In this document: piece after piece, positions 43,501-55,780 of the stretch
Numbering within the stretch: position 1 is the stretch's first letter
How the letters are laid out: the number at the start of each line of letters is the position of its first letter
Source of the DNA: Closterium sp. Naga37s-1
Lineage: Eukaryota; Streptophyta; Zygnematophyceae; Desmidiales; Closteriaceae
DNA: 64,000 nt
Assembly (NCBI GenBank): GCA_947471745.1
Contig: CANJKZ010000008.1
Coordinates: 4,529,501 to 4,593,500 of the forward strand
Direction: 5' to 3'
Notes under the pieces: generated by a model
Databases searched by the model: none
Told to the model about the DNA's origin: nothing
The model's input: only the letters and a program-made list of their open reading frames with translations
Translations under genes and position numbers: made by a program

Positions 43501-44289
43501 CCACCACCCCTGCCACCCTTGCCCTTGCTGCTGCGGCGCTTCGCACTAGCAGAAGCAGTCCCGACGTCCTCAGCAACAGAGACGTCTACAGCAGCAGCAG
43601 AGGCGTAGGAGGGGGCAAGGGGGGGGGGGGAGCACCCCTCAAAGAAGGGCGGGCGCGGAGTGCCACGAGCAGCACCTACAGCAACTGCACTAGTCTCAGC
43701 TGCGAGGAGATGCTGCTCGAGGAGGTCAACAGTGAGGGAGGTGGGGTCAAGGGAGAGAAAGTGGTCCCTGACAGAGCGAAGAGAGTCAGGGAGGCGAGTG
43801 ACTATGAAGTAGAGGGTGATGAACATCGGGGGCTGGTTCTGATCAAGGAACTCAGCAGGGACGGTAGCGCGGTAGCGAGCGTCGCTAGTGCGCAGGTGGG
43901 AAACCAGGTCCTCTACTGTGGCAAAAGCTGAGAGCTCGGGAAACAGGTAGGGCAGTAGCAGTCGGCCTAGAGCAGCAGTGGCAGGCGAGGAGTAGCGAGC
44001 TATGACTGCGGCGTACAGTGCCTATTCTGTCCAAAGTGAGCGCATTCAGCTAACGGTAGGTGGTTGTGAATGGCTAAGCGGGCAGCAGCGTCGCGAGTAA
44101 GCCACTGTGAGCGAGTCGCACTATCAGCTGTGGCGGGAGGGGCAGTAGCAGCGCCTGCCTCTAGGTCAAACAGCGAATCACTGTCCTTAGAATCGCTCAG
44201 TAGGTACAGCTGCAGATCGTCAAGCCACGTGTCAAACTGAATCGGTCTGCCCTCATGATCAAACGCTAGAACTCGAAGCGAAGCCATCG

Positions 44290-45575
44290 GGGCACAGTAC
44301 GTAGGAGCAGAAGTGGCAGCATTAGCAGTAGCAGCAGTAGTAGTAGTAGTAAGAGCAGCAGCAGGGGCCGAGGGGCCGAGGGGCCAAGAGGCCGAGGTGC
44401 CGGGGGCTTAGGGGCCAGGGGCCGAGGGGCCAGGGGGTCGAGGGGCCAAGGGGCCGAGGGGCCGAGGGTCTAGGGGGGGACGGGGCCGCGGGGCTAGGGT
44501 CGAAGGGGCCGAGGGGCCGAGGGACCGGGGGCCTAGGGCGACGGAGCCGAGGGGCCAGGGGCGACGGGGCCAAGGGGCCCGGGGCCTAGGGCCTAGGGGG
44601 GGGGTCAGGCCAAGGGGCCAAGGGGCCGAGGGGGACGGGGCCGAGGGGCCGGGGGCCTAGGGCCTAGGGGGGGTCAGGCCGAGGGGCCAAGGGGCCAAGG
44701 AGCCGAGGTGCCGGGGGCCTAGGGGGGACAGGGCCACGAGGCCAGGAGAGAAGGGGCCGAGGGGCCTGGAGAGAAGGGGCCGAGGGGCCTGGGGCCTAGG
44801 GGCGACAGGGCCGCGGGGCCAGGAGAGATAGGGCCGAGGGGCCAGGGGCCTAGGGGCGATGGGCCGCGGGGCCAGGGGCTAAGGGGCCGAGGGGCGAGGG
44901 TCGAGGGGGCCGCGGGGCAATGTGTCGCGAGGGGCCGCGGGGCCAGGGCCTAGGGGAGGGGCGACGGGCGGCGGAGGGCCGCGACGGGCCTAGGGCGACG
45001 GGGGTCGCGACGGGCCTAGGGCGACGGGGGTCGCGACAGGCCTAGGGCGACGGGGGTTGCGACAGGCCTAGGGCGACGGGGCGACACCAAGGGGCGACGG
45101 GTCGCGAGGGGTCGTGGGGCCGAGGCTAGGGGCGACGGGGCGACGGGGCGCGAGGGGCCAAGGCTAGGGGCGACGGTGGTCGCGACGGGCGACGGGCGAC
45201 GGGGTGACGCCAAGGGGCGACGGGTCGCGAGGGGCCGAGGGGCCGAGGCTAGGGGCGACGGGCGACAGTGGTCGCGAGGGGCCGTGGGGCCTAGGCTAGG
45301 GGCGACGCCAAGGGGCGACGAGTTGCTAGGGGCGACAGGTCGCTAGGGGGCGAGGGGCCGAGGCTAGGGGCGACAGGTCGCTAGGGGCCGAGGGGCCGAG
45401 GCTAGGGGCGACGGGCGATGCCAAGGGACGACGGGCCTACGCTAGGGGCGACGGGCCGGGCTAGGGGTGGCGACGGGCCGGGGCCTAGGGGCGACGGGCG
45501 CGAGGCTACGGGCCGGGGCCTAGGCTAGCAGGGCAGCAGGTGGTGGGCCCAAAAAAAAAAAACGGTCCTAGGAAG
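44290..45575 (-). repeat. GC-rich repeat leader of Copia-3
   Basis: Short units such as GGGGCCGAGGGGCC and CTAGGGGCGACGGG, without a stable long period, between the gag start and the primer-binding site. Same composition as the leader of Copia-6. Confidence 0.85.
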
Positions 45576-45593
45576 GGACCTGCTCTGAAACCA
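45576..45593 (-). other. Primer-binding site of Copia-3
   Basis: On the minus strand it reads TGGTTTCAGAGCAGGTCC directly after the 5' LTR. Plant Copia elements commonly use TGGTATCAGAGC, complementary to the 3' end of initiator tRNA-Met; this has one change in that core. Confidence 0.8.
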
Positions 45594-45726
45594 TGTCAGA
45601 AAGATCGAACGAGGATGAATGAACTAGCAAAGAGTTGGGTACAAGTACTAACCCTAATTGGGTTGTACCCCTTATGGGCTACCCCACTATAGCCTACATA
45701 AATGTAAGCACTATAATGTTATGACA
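45594..45726 (-). repeat. 5' LTR of Copia-3 (133 bp)
   Basis: TGTCAGAA...TTATGACA next to the primer-binding site. It resembles the LTR of Copia-6 (47972-48103) more than the LTR at 28437-28567. It directly abuts the 179-bp satellite. Confidence 0.85.
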
Positions 45727-45731
45727 ATATT

Positions 45732-46452
45732 ACCACTATTTCTTCACACAGTTCCCTATTACATCCTATTAACTAGCCATAAGAACTGATTAGAGCTAGT
45801 TCGCACAACTACGCAGCACGTGGCGCATGTTTGTGCGTTTGATGGTGAATCAGTGCGAGGATAGGCATGTGTGCAACATGTCAGTACGCCAACGTCCAGA
45901 TGCCTTTTTTACCACTATTTCTTCACACAGTTCCCTACTACATTCTATTACCTAGCCATAAGAACTGCGTAGAGCTAGTTTGCACAACTACGCAGCACGT
46001 GGCGCATGTTTGTGCGTTTGATGGTGAATCTGTGCGAGGATAGGCCTGTGCGCAACATGTGAGCACGCCAACGTTCGGATGCATTTTCTACCTCCTTTTC
46101 TTTATACAGTTCCCTAATACATCCTATCACCTATCCATAAGAACTGGTTTGAGCCAGTGGTTAAAAATACGCAGCACGTGGCACATGTTTGTGCGTTTGA
46201 TGATGAATCTGTGCGAGGATAGGCGTGTGCACAACATGTCAGCACACCGACGTCCGGATGTCGTTTTTACCGCTAATTCTTTACACGTTTAGGTAGTACA
46301 CCCTATTCTCTTGCCATAGCACAACTGCGCAGCTCATTTGCACTATTAGGCAGCTCGTGACGCTTGTTTCTCCGTTCGATGGCCTGAAAGTGTGTAAGGA
46401 TAGGCTTGTGGGTCACGCTGTGAGAAATCAACGTCCGTTTATTGTTTTAAAG
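45732..46452. repeat. 179-bp tandem repeat, four copies
   Basis: Copies at 45732-45910, 45911-46089, 46090-46268 (each exactly 179 bp) and 46269 to about 46452. Shared landmarks: TTCACACAGTTCCCTA, CGCAGCACGTGGCGCATG, TGTGCGAGGATAGGC and CCAACGTCC. Divergence rises from left to right, the fourth copy being the most changed. Nucleosome-scale period typical of satellite DNA. Confidence 0.92.
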
Positions 46453-47442
46453 ACGGTTTCTTTGGATAATTCAAACATTTACTATATTCTAAGCGTGCTG
46501 TTCAAGTTTGGTGTCATTCGCAACATTCTAGGAGGGAGGGTTGATCCTTCTTAAGTGCTAAATATGCTCCTTGGTGATTTAAAAAATAAACTATGGACGA
46601 AGGTGATTTTATCGCAACTTGGTAACCCGACATGGTTGGTGGTGTTTGCACAACGTGTCACAGATCAGAGCATTATGTTTGTTCCCTGCGTACACACATA
46701 ACATAGTTTTTGAGCTAATAAATAAAACATCAAAGTCATATAAATGTTCTGCTTTTTCATTATGTTTGAAGTACAAACGTGTATGAGGGGGTGGTTGATA
46801 GTTTGCACAGTCCGTTGAATGGTCTCGTCCGTCTACATCTGGCAAACACACCACAACACACCACTCAATGGCTAGTCGTAGCCAGTAGCGGCGCACTAGC
46901 ACATCAGAACGTCGTTAGGTTCGTTAACCTGACGCGCATATCGAAGCGACTCAGGTGATTAGATGCTCAGGTGGTTGACGCGTGCCTGAAAAAAGGGTGG
47001 CAAAGTGACGTGGATGCACCCTTCACCCTTTCTGTGCAGAAGGTTTCAGGGCTAGGAGTCGTGCTGTCATCGCTAAGATATAATCTAGACGGTCTAAATT
47101 TCTCGCTGCACACAAAATGCAGTCATGATCATTCGACGATCACAATTATTTGAGCTGCCAGCATTCTCATTTTGGATGAAATGTGCTGGCGCGATATCGC
47201 GAGAATCCGCCAATGAGAGACATCCTAAGCAGTATAGTGCTCTTTTTCTGTTGGCATCGCACCCCAGGCAGTCAAATCCCGGTTGGGTATTTTTCGTGAC
47301 GTTATCGAACTCGCCCTCAGCCCGAAACCATAGTATTTCACCTGTGAAGGGAAGTAAATCATAATTTGTCGTAGATCACAATGGGAGAGATCGAGGGCCC
47401 AAATTATCGAGGACCAGACGGGTACAGGGACCTTGTGAGGAG
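46453..47442. other. Unannotated stretch
   Basis: AT-richer, mixed sequence without recognised genes. Short frames on both strands (for example 46609-46902 on the minus strand) match no family known to me. Confidence 0.4.
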
Positions 47443-47971
47443 ATGGGAGGGGTCACGCTAGAATCGCCATTTGCACATGCTTTGACAGAAGCTCAAGCAG
47501 ATGAACTTGTCAACAGCCAACGCACTCTCTACAAGCAAGCTCTCAAGCGCCATGACTGCTTAGCTAGTGCCTCCAAGAAGAAGTGTATTCACACACTCTT
47601 ATGTGTGCCAGCTCCTAAGAAGGGTGGTTGCCCCGCAAAGTCCGCTGGGAAGAAGAGCAAGAAGCCGGGCAAAAAGGGTGAAGGTCCTACACCCCAAGCA
47701 GACGACTTACCTGCTACCAAAACTACCCAGGAGCCGCTTGAACCAGAGTCGCACGGTGCTCAACCAACGGGCGCGAGTTTCCTACAGCAGCTTCACACCG
47801 ACTCTAACTCCCTCCTGAACCCATCTCCTGTCACAAGTAACCGGAAGGCCCCTGTTGCGGTCCAGCAGGCCCCTGTTGCGGTCCAGCAGGCCCCTGTTGC
47901 TGTCCAGCAGGCCCCTGTTGCTAACTTGCAGCAGAAACTCACCACTGCTGCAAGTACCCAGCAGCACAACG
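47443..47971 (+). CDS. Unrecognised protein, interrupted by Copia-6
   Basis: Frame starting MGGVTLESPFAHALTEAQAD, followed by a Lys-rich basic stretch (KKGGCPAKSAGKKSKKPGKK) and a Gln-rich part with three 21-bp repeats coding for APVAVQQ (47848-47930). Codon use is less GC-biased than in the Copia elements. The frame enters the LTR at 47972, so the gene is disrupted there. I do not recognise the family; the basic segment hints at nucleic-acid binding but nothing more can be said. It could also be part of another retroelement. Confidence 0.4.
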
Positions 47972-48103
47972 TGTCAGAATGTTCTAGTGCTTACAATTGT
48001 GTAGGCCATAGTGGGGTAGCCCATAAGGGGTACAACCCAATTAGGGTTAGTACTTGTACCTAACTTCTGCTCAATGCATCCATTCTCGTTCGTTATTCTG
48101 ACA
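47972..48103 (+). repeat. 5' LTR of Copia-6 (132 bp)
   Basis: Starts TGTCAG and ends CTGACA, giving an inverted terminal hexamer, and is followed at once by a primer-binding site. Confidence 0.9.
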
Positions 48104-48121
48104 TGGTTTCAGAGCAGGTCC
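48104..48121 (+). other. Primer-binding site of Copia-6
   Basis: TGGTTTCAGAGCAGGTCC directly after the LTR, identical to that of Copia-3 and one change from the common TGGTATCAGAGC core. Confidence 0.85.
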
Positions 48122-48235
48122 TCCGCAAGGACCGTTTTTTTTTTCCTTCTGCCCACCACTGCGCTGCCCCACTAGCCGCCTGTAGAGACCCTCGTGTCGC
48201 CCCTTGGCCCGTCGCCCCGGCCCGTCGCTCGTCGC

Positions 48236-48364
48236 TGTTAGAATTAGGAACGGAAATTAATGAACTAGAAAGCAGGTGGATACAAGTAGGAAACCTAAAA
48301 GTGTTGTACCCTATAAGAAATACCCCACTACAGCCTAAACAGACTATATCATATAAGTTTGACA
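48236..48364 (-). repeat. 3' LTR of Copia-5 (129 bp)
   Basis: TGTTAGAATT...TTTGACA, followed by the polypurine tract. It differs from its partner at about 5 of 129 positions by eye. The flank GTCGC (48231-48235) matches the right flank. Confidence 0.95.
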
Positions 48365-51300
48365 CACCCCCATAGGCAAAGTGGGGGAGAACAAGAGGTC
48401 ACAAGACCAGTCAAGAAAGGCAAAGCAAGCTCAGGGTGGATCACAAAGTCACCACGCAGTCTGAGCACAAGCAAATGGCCACAAGGCTAGTTCACATGCA
48501 GAGTTATGTAAAGGAGAGCAAACAATACAGTGAACACAACCTAGCAAGTGTAAGCATGCAGGTATATGTATAAAGAGTACAGTACAAGCAGAGTCAAGAA
48601 GTAAGCAAGTGAGGCACAGTAGGTATAAGACCTAACACAGTATAGAAACGCTGATGATCACAAGGCTAAAGTGCCTTGGTGAAAACATCAGCAGTGTTGG
48701 CCTGAGAGGCCACGTAAGCAAGACGAAGCTGGCCACGCTGCTGCAACTCTCGAGTAAGGAAGTAGCGCAGAGCAATGTGCTTCGTTCTGTGCTTCAGTCT
48801 GTGCTCCTGACACAAGGCAAGCATGGCCTTGTTGTCGACGTACAGAACTGGAGGAGAACGAGGCGCCTCTCCCAAGTCGGTCAGCAGGTAGGTGAGCCAG
48901 CGTAGCTCCTGTACAGCCATGGCCCCAGCGTAGATCTCAGCCTCACAACTCGAGCTGAGAACAGAAGAAGAGCAAGTAGACCGCCAAGAGACAGAACCGG
49001 AGCCAAGACTGAAGGTGTAACCCTGTGACGACCGATGCGTAGCCAAGTCGTCAACCCAGGAGGCGTCAGCGTGACCAGTGAGGACAACTCGAGTCCGTCC
49101 TCCAAGCACGAGCCCCATGCCCAATGTACTGCACAAGTAACGCAACACCCTCTTTGCAGCATCCCAGTGCACCTTTCGGTGCCTGTCGGGAGCCACGTAG
49201 CGAGCCAGAAGGCTGAGAGGGTATGCGAGGTCAGGTCGTGTGCAAGTCATCAGGTACATGAGGCAGCCCACAAGCTCTAGATACGGGCCACTCCGCTCTA
49301 CGGACTCGTCCGAAGGTGGAGCTGAGAGCGAGTGACCGGTAGGCAGAGGAGTGGACTGTGGCGAGGAGTACGTGAAGCCGAAGCGCTGAAGGACCTGCTG
49401 CACCATGTGTAACTGAGTCAAGGTAATGGTGCGCTGTGCTCTGTCCCGGGTGATCCGCAAACCAAGATAGCTTGTCAGCTCACCCAGGTATGTGCACGTG
49501 TGTCTCTTCTGCAGCTCGGACTTCACGTGGGCGAGTGCCTTAACGTCAACAGTAGCAAAGACGAGGTCGTCTACGTACACGAGAACGTAGAACGGCGGCA
49601 GAGTGGTGTCGGTGCGTAGAAACAGAGAAGGGTCAGCAGTGGAAGGAGCAAAACCAAGAGCAGCAAGAGTCGTCCTCAGTGTGTCGTGCCACTCGCGGGG
49701 TGCCTGGCAGAGACCGTAGACTGGCCGCCGAAGGCTCCACTGGGTGCCAGCAGGAAACGACCCAGTGAAGCCAGGTGGGCGGCGCAGCCAGATCTCCTCG
49801 TGCAGGCTGCCCTGTAGGAAGGCTGTGCTGAAGTCAAGCGAGTGGAGCTCGTAGTCACACTGAGCAGCAACGTGCAGCAGTACCCGAAGAGTGGTCATCT
49901 TCGGGGTAGGGGAGAAGGTGTGGAAGAAGTCAACTCCCTGTCGCTGACTGAAGCCACGTGCACCGTAACGCGCCTTGAAGACAGGCGGAGAACCCGGTGG
50001 CCGCTTCACCCTGAAGATCCACATGCCACTGACGATGTTCGCCCCAGGTGGGGGAACCTCGTCGACGTAAGTGCCTGTGGACTTCCAGGAAGCCATCTCG
50101 GCGTCCATGGCTGCCCTGTAGGAAGGCTGTGCTGAAGTCAAGCGAGTGGAGCTCGTAGTCACGCTGAGCAGCAACGTGCAGCAGTACCCGAAGAGTGGTC
50201 ATCTTCGGGGTAGGGGAGAAGGTCTGGAAGAAGTCAACTCCCTGTCGCTGACTGAAGCCACGTGCACCGTAACGCGCCTTGAAGACAGGCGGAGAACCCG
50301 GTGGCCTCTTCACCCTGAAGATCCACATGCCACTGACGATGTTCGCCCCAGGTGGGGGAACCTCGTCGACGTAGGTGCCTGTGGACTTCCAGGAAGCCAT
50401 CTCGGCGTCCATGGCTGCCTGCCACTGAGAGGAGTAGGGACCCTCTATTGCCTCTGCGTAAGAGCGCGGGGTCGGGATGTCTGGTGCATCCGGGTCTCCC
50501 TCAGGGGCAAGCAGCATGGACACGAGATGAGGTACAGCAGTGGCAAAGCACTCAAACTCCTCCTGTCTGTCCTCAAGAACGTCCGTGCCAAGAGCACACT
50601 CACCCCCGACGGACGGAGGACAGACAGACGCAGACGCAGACTCAGCAACAAGACTAATGGCGTAGTCTAGGCGACAGGCTGCAGCAACGTCAACAAGCTC
50701 AGCAACGAGAGCAGACGCAGCAGTGGACTCAAACAAAGGGTCAGTGACAGCAGTGGCTAGAAAGCGCGAGACAGTAGGACTAGCAGCACGAAGGGAGTCA
50801 GACTCCGGGTCCGGACCGTCAGGAAGAGAGGACGCAGGAGGAGACAGCAGAGGGACACGCTGTGGAGCAGTGGAAGGACGCAGAGTCATAGAGTGACTGC
50901 CAGGGACAGGAGGAGGACGCGGACGCGAAACATGACGACCAGCGCGAACAGTGCGGATAGGTGATTCAGAACGAGACGCAGGTGACGCAGGACGAGACTC
51001 AGGCTCACGACGCTCCGTAAGACCTCTAGTCGGTCCAGAGTAAGGAGAGGGACTAGGCAGTGGGGAGGCCGGCTGGAACTGCGACTGTGACTGGACAGGC
51101 GGTGGACTCAGTAAAGGAGGAGGAGGACCAGGAGAAGGCGGGAGACCAAGAACCTGCTGAAGGAGTGGAACGTAGTACGGCCGCGGCCGCGCAGCGCCTC
51201 CAGAAACAGCAGAGACAGCACCAGTACCCTCAGCTCCAGGGTCTCGAGTAACAGCCCCCGCAGCACCACCAGCTCCAGTACCTGTAGCGCCACCGCTGGC

Positions 51301-54300
51301 AACACCACCAGCTCCCGCAGCTCCAGAACCTCTAGTACGAGCACCTCCAGGACCAGCGGCTCCAGCAGCTCCAGCACCAGCAGCACCTCCAGCAGCACCT
51401 GCACCAGCGGCACCTCTAGCAGCTCAAGCACCAGCAGCACCTCCAGCAGCCCCAGCACCAGCAGCACCTCCAGTAGCTCCAGCACCAGCAGCACGAGTAC
51501 ATGCAGCGCCAACGCCTGCAGCACCACCAGCCCCAGCAGCTCCAGTACCTCCAGTACGAGCACCTCCAGAAGCTCCAGCACTAGCAGCACCTCCAGCAGC
51601 TCCAACACCAGCAGCACTAGTAGCACGGCGACAGCGTCGAGCGTACCACTCACGAAACCGCTGCGGAGAGAGGGGCTCCCGCCGCAACGGGACACCTGGC
51701 GAACCTCCAGACTCAGCACACGCAGGCTCAGCACCCCAAGACGCAGTACCCCCAGGCTGAGCACCCCTAGGCTCCACACGCTCAGGCTCAGCACCCCCAG
51801 ACTCCACAAGCTCAGGCTCAGCACCCCCAGGCTCCACACGCTCAGGCTCAGCACCCCTAGCAGCACCTGAGTCAACAGCTACCTCGACCGGCTCGGCAGG
51901 GTCTACCTGTGACACACCTGAGGGGGCAGGACCCTGAGGGGGGAGGGGGACTAGCGGAGGAGTACTTGGTGCTGAGAAGAGTGGCGGGGGGGGGGAGAGA
52001 GGCAGTGCGGTAGGGAAAGAGACGGTAGTAAGACACCGACTCGTCAAACGTGACGTCCTGAGAGGACAGAACACGACGCGAGGTGGGGTGGTAGAACTGC
52101 CACCCGGGTGCGTCAGGGGGGAAGCCAAGGAAGACGCAGGGAACGGCACGGGAGGACAGCTTGTCCGCTGAAGTATCGCGGACAAAAGCTCGAGATCCCC
52201 AGACACGGAACGCGGACGCATCGCCAACCTTCCCCGTCCACCTCAGGGTAGGTGTGGTCTCCGACAAGGAGACACGAGGCTGAAGGTTGATCTGATGCGC
52301 AGCGTACTGAACCGCGAACGGCCACAGAAAATGGGGAGCAGCCGCATGGATCATGGACGTACGAGCGACGTCCATGACCATGCCAATGCGGCGCTCAGCA
52401 ATCCCATTTTGCTGTGGGGAGGCCGGAAGCGTGAACGTCTGGCGGATGCCCTCCGCACGACAGAAGGCCCTCAGGAGGTCGGAGGAAAACTCACCACCTC
52501 TGTCTGAGTGCAGACGCAGAACAGGAAGGTCCAAGCCAAAACGCTCGCTGAACTGGCGACGAGCACCGCGGATCCAGTCGATCAAGACCTCAGGGACCTC
52601 ACCCTCGCTGCGCAAGGGGAAGACTTGTGACGCTCGTGTAACGCGAGTAGTCGTCAACGACCAGCAGGAAGTAACGCTCGTGACCCTGTCCACGGACGCG
52701 GGCTGGGCCCCACACGTCTATGTGAAGAGTCTGCAGAGGAGCCTCTGTCGGGGGAAACGTGGAGGAGTGAGGAGCGGCGCGCTGCCGGCCCTCGACACAA
52801 GGAACACAGGTAGGGGCAGGCCCCAGAGGAAGGGGAGGGAGGGAGCGGGGTAGACCCGAGACAAGGGTACGGGGGGCCATACCTCGAAGACGAGGCAGGG
52901 AGGGGTGACCAAGGCGGTGGTGCCAAAGGAGAGTCTCGTGCGACAGAGGACGACACGAGCAGGGGGCAGACGCAAGACTAGACCTGGACGCGGCAGCAAA
53001 CACCTGACTAGACGCGGCTACCTGACCAGACGCAGAGACCGGAGGAGGCGTAGCAGTCAGTGTGTAGAGACTCCACCCAGGCCGACGGGTGAACGTGGCC
53101 AGGTGGCGGCCCGTCCGAGAGCAAGTGCAGTGGGTCACACGCTGACCTCCAGGGGTGAGCTGGTCAACCCACGCGTCTTGGAGGTCAGCTCCACTCACCA
53201 GGTTCGTAGAGAACGAGGGGAGGTGGAGTCCCGACAGCAAGCCCGACGGGGCCGCAGGACACGGTAGAACCGTGGAAGAGTGCGCAAGGACTGGGCTCCC
53301 AGAGGGGTCAGCCAGGGAGACTGCGACAGGCTGACTGAGCGGCGTGAGTGTGGTGCTGTCTCTAAAGAAAGAGCGCGAAGCACCAGAGTCAAGTGTGAAA
53401 GTGTGCAAGGCCTCAGTAGGTGCAGTACCAGAGAGAGCAGACTCACCAGCACCTGGAGCAGCAGACTCACCAGTACCTGGAGCAGTAGACTCACTAGCAC
53501 CTAGAGCAGCAGCCTCGATGCCTGGGTCGGGCGGGACACTCAGGTAACAGTCACCCTCAGCACTATCAGTCAAAGCATACATGGCAGCAAGGATAGCATC
53601 GAAATCAAGATCAAAGATAGCCACATTCTGCCTAAGCAGATCATGCCAGCGAGGGAGCTCAACAGCGTCAGGGAACTGGGAACGCCAGGCTTCAGTCAAG
53701 CGACCGAAGCAGTGCTGCGCAGTGTGTGGCAGTCCGCACGTCTCCCCATGACGACTGCCGGTGCGAAGAACGTAAGTGCAGGGACCAGCACCCCCCGACC
53801 TCCCACGCCCAGCGTACCACTCACGAAGCTGCTGGGCCGACGGGGTCTCACGGGAACGCGGCTGCTGCTGGCGCTGGCTACCACCAAAGCCTCCACGCTG
53901 CGCGGCTGCACCTCGACCAGCACCACCGCCGCCGCCACCTCCACCACCGCTGCCGCTGCCTCCACCACCGCTGCCGCTGCCTCCAACACCTCCGCCGCTG
54001 CCTCCACCACCTCCACCGCCGCCACTGAAGCCCCCACTCCCGGCACCACCCCCACCTCCACCGCCACCCCCTCCGCCTCCTCCACCGCCTCCGCCGCCGC
54101 CCCTGCCGTCCCCTTCACCACCCTTGCTCCCCTTGCCCTTGCTGTTGCGGCGCCTCCCACTAGGGGCAGACGCAGCTCCGACCTCCTCAGTGCGAACGAG
54201 GTCGACAGCAGCAGCAGAAGCAACAGAGGGGAGAAGGGGGACAGGGGAACACCCCTCAAAGAAGGGGGTGCAACGGTCACCGCGAGAAGCACCTACAGCT

Positions 54301-54919
54301 AAGATACTCTTCTCAGCTGCAGCGAGGCGCTCCTCTAGCAGGTCGACAGTGAGCTCGGTGGGGCAAAGGGAGAGAAAGTGGTCCCTGACTGAAGAAAGGG
54401 AGTCAGGGAGGCGGGTGACTAGGTAGTAAAGGGTGATGTACATGGGGGGGGGGTTCTTGGCACAGAACTCAGTGGGAAGGGCAGCGCGGTAGCGGGCGTC
54501 ACTAGTGCGGAGGTGAGTAATGAGGTCAGCGACTGTGGCAAAGGCGGCAAGGTCAGGGAAAAGGTACGGCAGCATGAGGCGGCTGAGGGCAGCAGTGGCG
54601 GGGGAGGAGTAGCGCGCAACTACAGCGTCGTATAAAGACTTAGCAGTCTTGTACTGGCCAAAGTGTGCGCGCTCAGCAGGCGGCAGGTGACTACGAACAG
54701 CAAGACGAGCAACAGCGTCACGAGTGGTCCACTGCGAGCGAACCGTACTGTCAGCAGTGGCAGCAGGAGCAGTAGAGACACCGGACGTGTGATCGAAAAG
54801 GGATACCCCATACCTAGAGTCACACTGAAGAAAGAGTTGCAGGTCATCAACCCAAACGTCAAAGTCAACTGCACGCCCCTCAGCATCAAAGGTGAGAACA
54901 GTAGGGCTAGCCATAATAG

Positions 54920-55700
54920 CAGGAGTAGCAGTAGCAGCAGTAGCAGCAGGAGCAGCAGAGGCAGCAGAAGCAGCGGGCGCAGTGCAAGGAGTAGGGCAGC
55001 GCGGCTCGGCTGGGCGGCGCGGCTCGGTGGGGCGGCACGGTTCGGCAGGGCGGCGCGGCTCGGTTCCTGGCGGCGCGGCGCGGCAGCAGGCGGCACGGCG
55101 CGGCAGGGCAGCAGGCGCGGGGCGGCGTGGGTGCTTACCAGGGTCGGGTGCAGGGCAGGGCCGCAGCTGGCGGTTTTAGGTCAGGGCCGCGACAGCAGGG
55201 GCCTTGGCAGCAGGGGCCGCGACAGCAGCAGGGGCCTCGGCAGCAGTAGGGGCCGTGACGGAACAGGGGCCGCGACAGCAGGGGTCGCGACTGTAGGGGC
55301 CGTGACGGCAGAGGCCGCGACAGCAGGAGGGGCCGCGTCTGCAGGGGCAGCAACAGCAGCAGGGGCCGCGACAGCAGCAGGTGCCGCGACAGCAGCAGGG
55401 GCCTCGGCAGCAGTAGGGGCCGCGACGGAACAGGGGCCGCGACAGCAGGGGCCGCGACAGCAAAGGGGCCGCGACTGCAGGGGCCGTGATGGCAGAGGCC
55501 GCGACAGCAGGAGGGGCTGCGACAGCAGCAGGGGCCGCGTCGGAAGTAGGGCCGCGACGGCAGCAGGGGCCGCGACAGCAAGGAGGGGGGGGGGCGCGAC
55601 TGCAGCGGGGGCCGCGTCGACAGCAGAGGCCGCGACGGCAGCAAGGGCCGCGACGGCAGTAGGGGCCGTGACGGCAGTAGGGGCAGGCACAAAAAACGCG
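54920..55700 (-). repeat. CAGGGGCCGCGACAG leader repeats of Copia-5
   Basis: 15-27-bp units built on GCAGGGGCCGCGACAGCAG between primer-binding site and gag. Because TAA/TAG/TGA are rare in it, several strands and frames stay open without coding meaning. Confidence 0.85.
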
Positions 55701-55780
55701 CTTCGGGCAGGGAAGGAAAAAAAAGTTTGTGGTGGGCCCTAAAAAAAACGTTCCCACTAGGGAACCTGCTCAGAATACCA

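Larger units (their letters stand above)
28437..45726 (-). mobile_element. Copia-3: composite outer Copia element, hosts Copia-4
   Basis: Minus-strand Copia sequence bounded by LTR-like ends at 28437-28629 and 45594-45726, interrupted by Copia-4. From its 5' end: LTR, primer-binding site (45576-45593), repeat-rich leader (44290-45575), gag start (MASLRVLAFDHEG at 44287), then gag, protease and integrase parts to about 42.05 kb. A second partial set of gag, protease and integrase parts follows at about 39.8-42.05 kb, then the linker, reverse transcriptase (about 37.6-38.4 kb) and, beyond Copia-4, RNase H (28.86-29.6 kb). The two terminal LTRs are clearly unlike each other and no target duplication is seen (ACAAA left, ATATT right), so the unit looks like a recombinant of at least two elements. 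It looks broken many times over and is older than Copia-4. Confidence 0.85.

Noticed and set aside
46609-46902. 97-residue minus-strand frame in the AT-rich stretch
   Set aside because: Short, unrecognised, no neighbouring exon signals; kept only as unannotated sequence.
54663-55742. 359-residue Gly/Ala/Arg-rich frame on the plus strand
   Set aside because: Antisense to gag and leader repeats of Copia-5; openness follows from the GC-rich repeat units.
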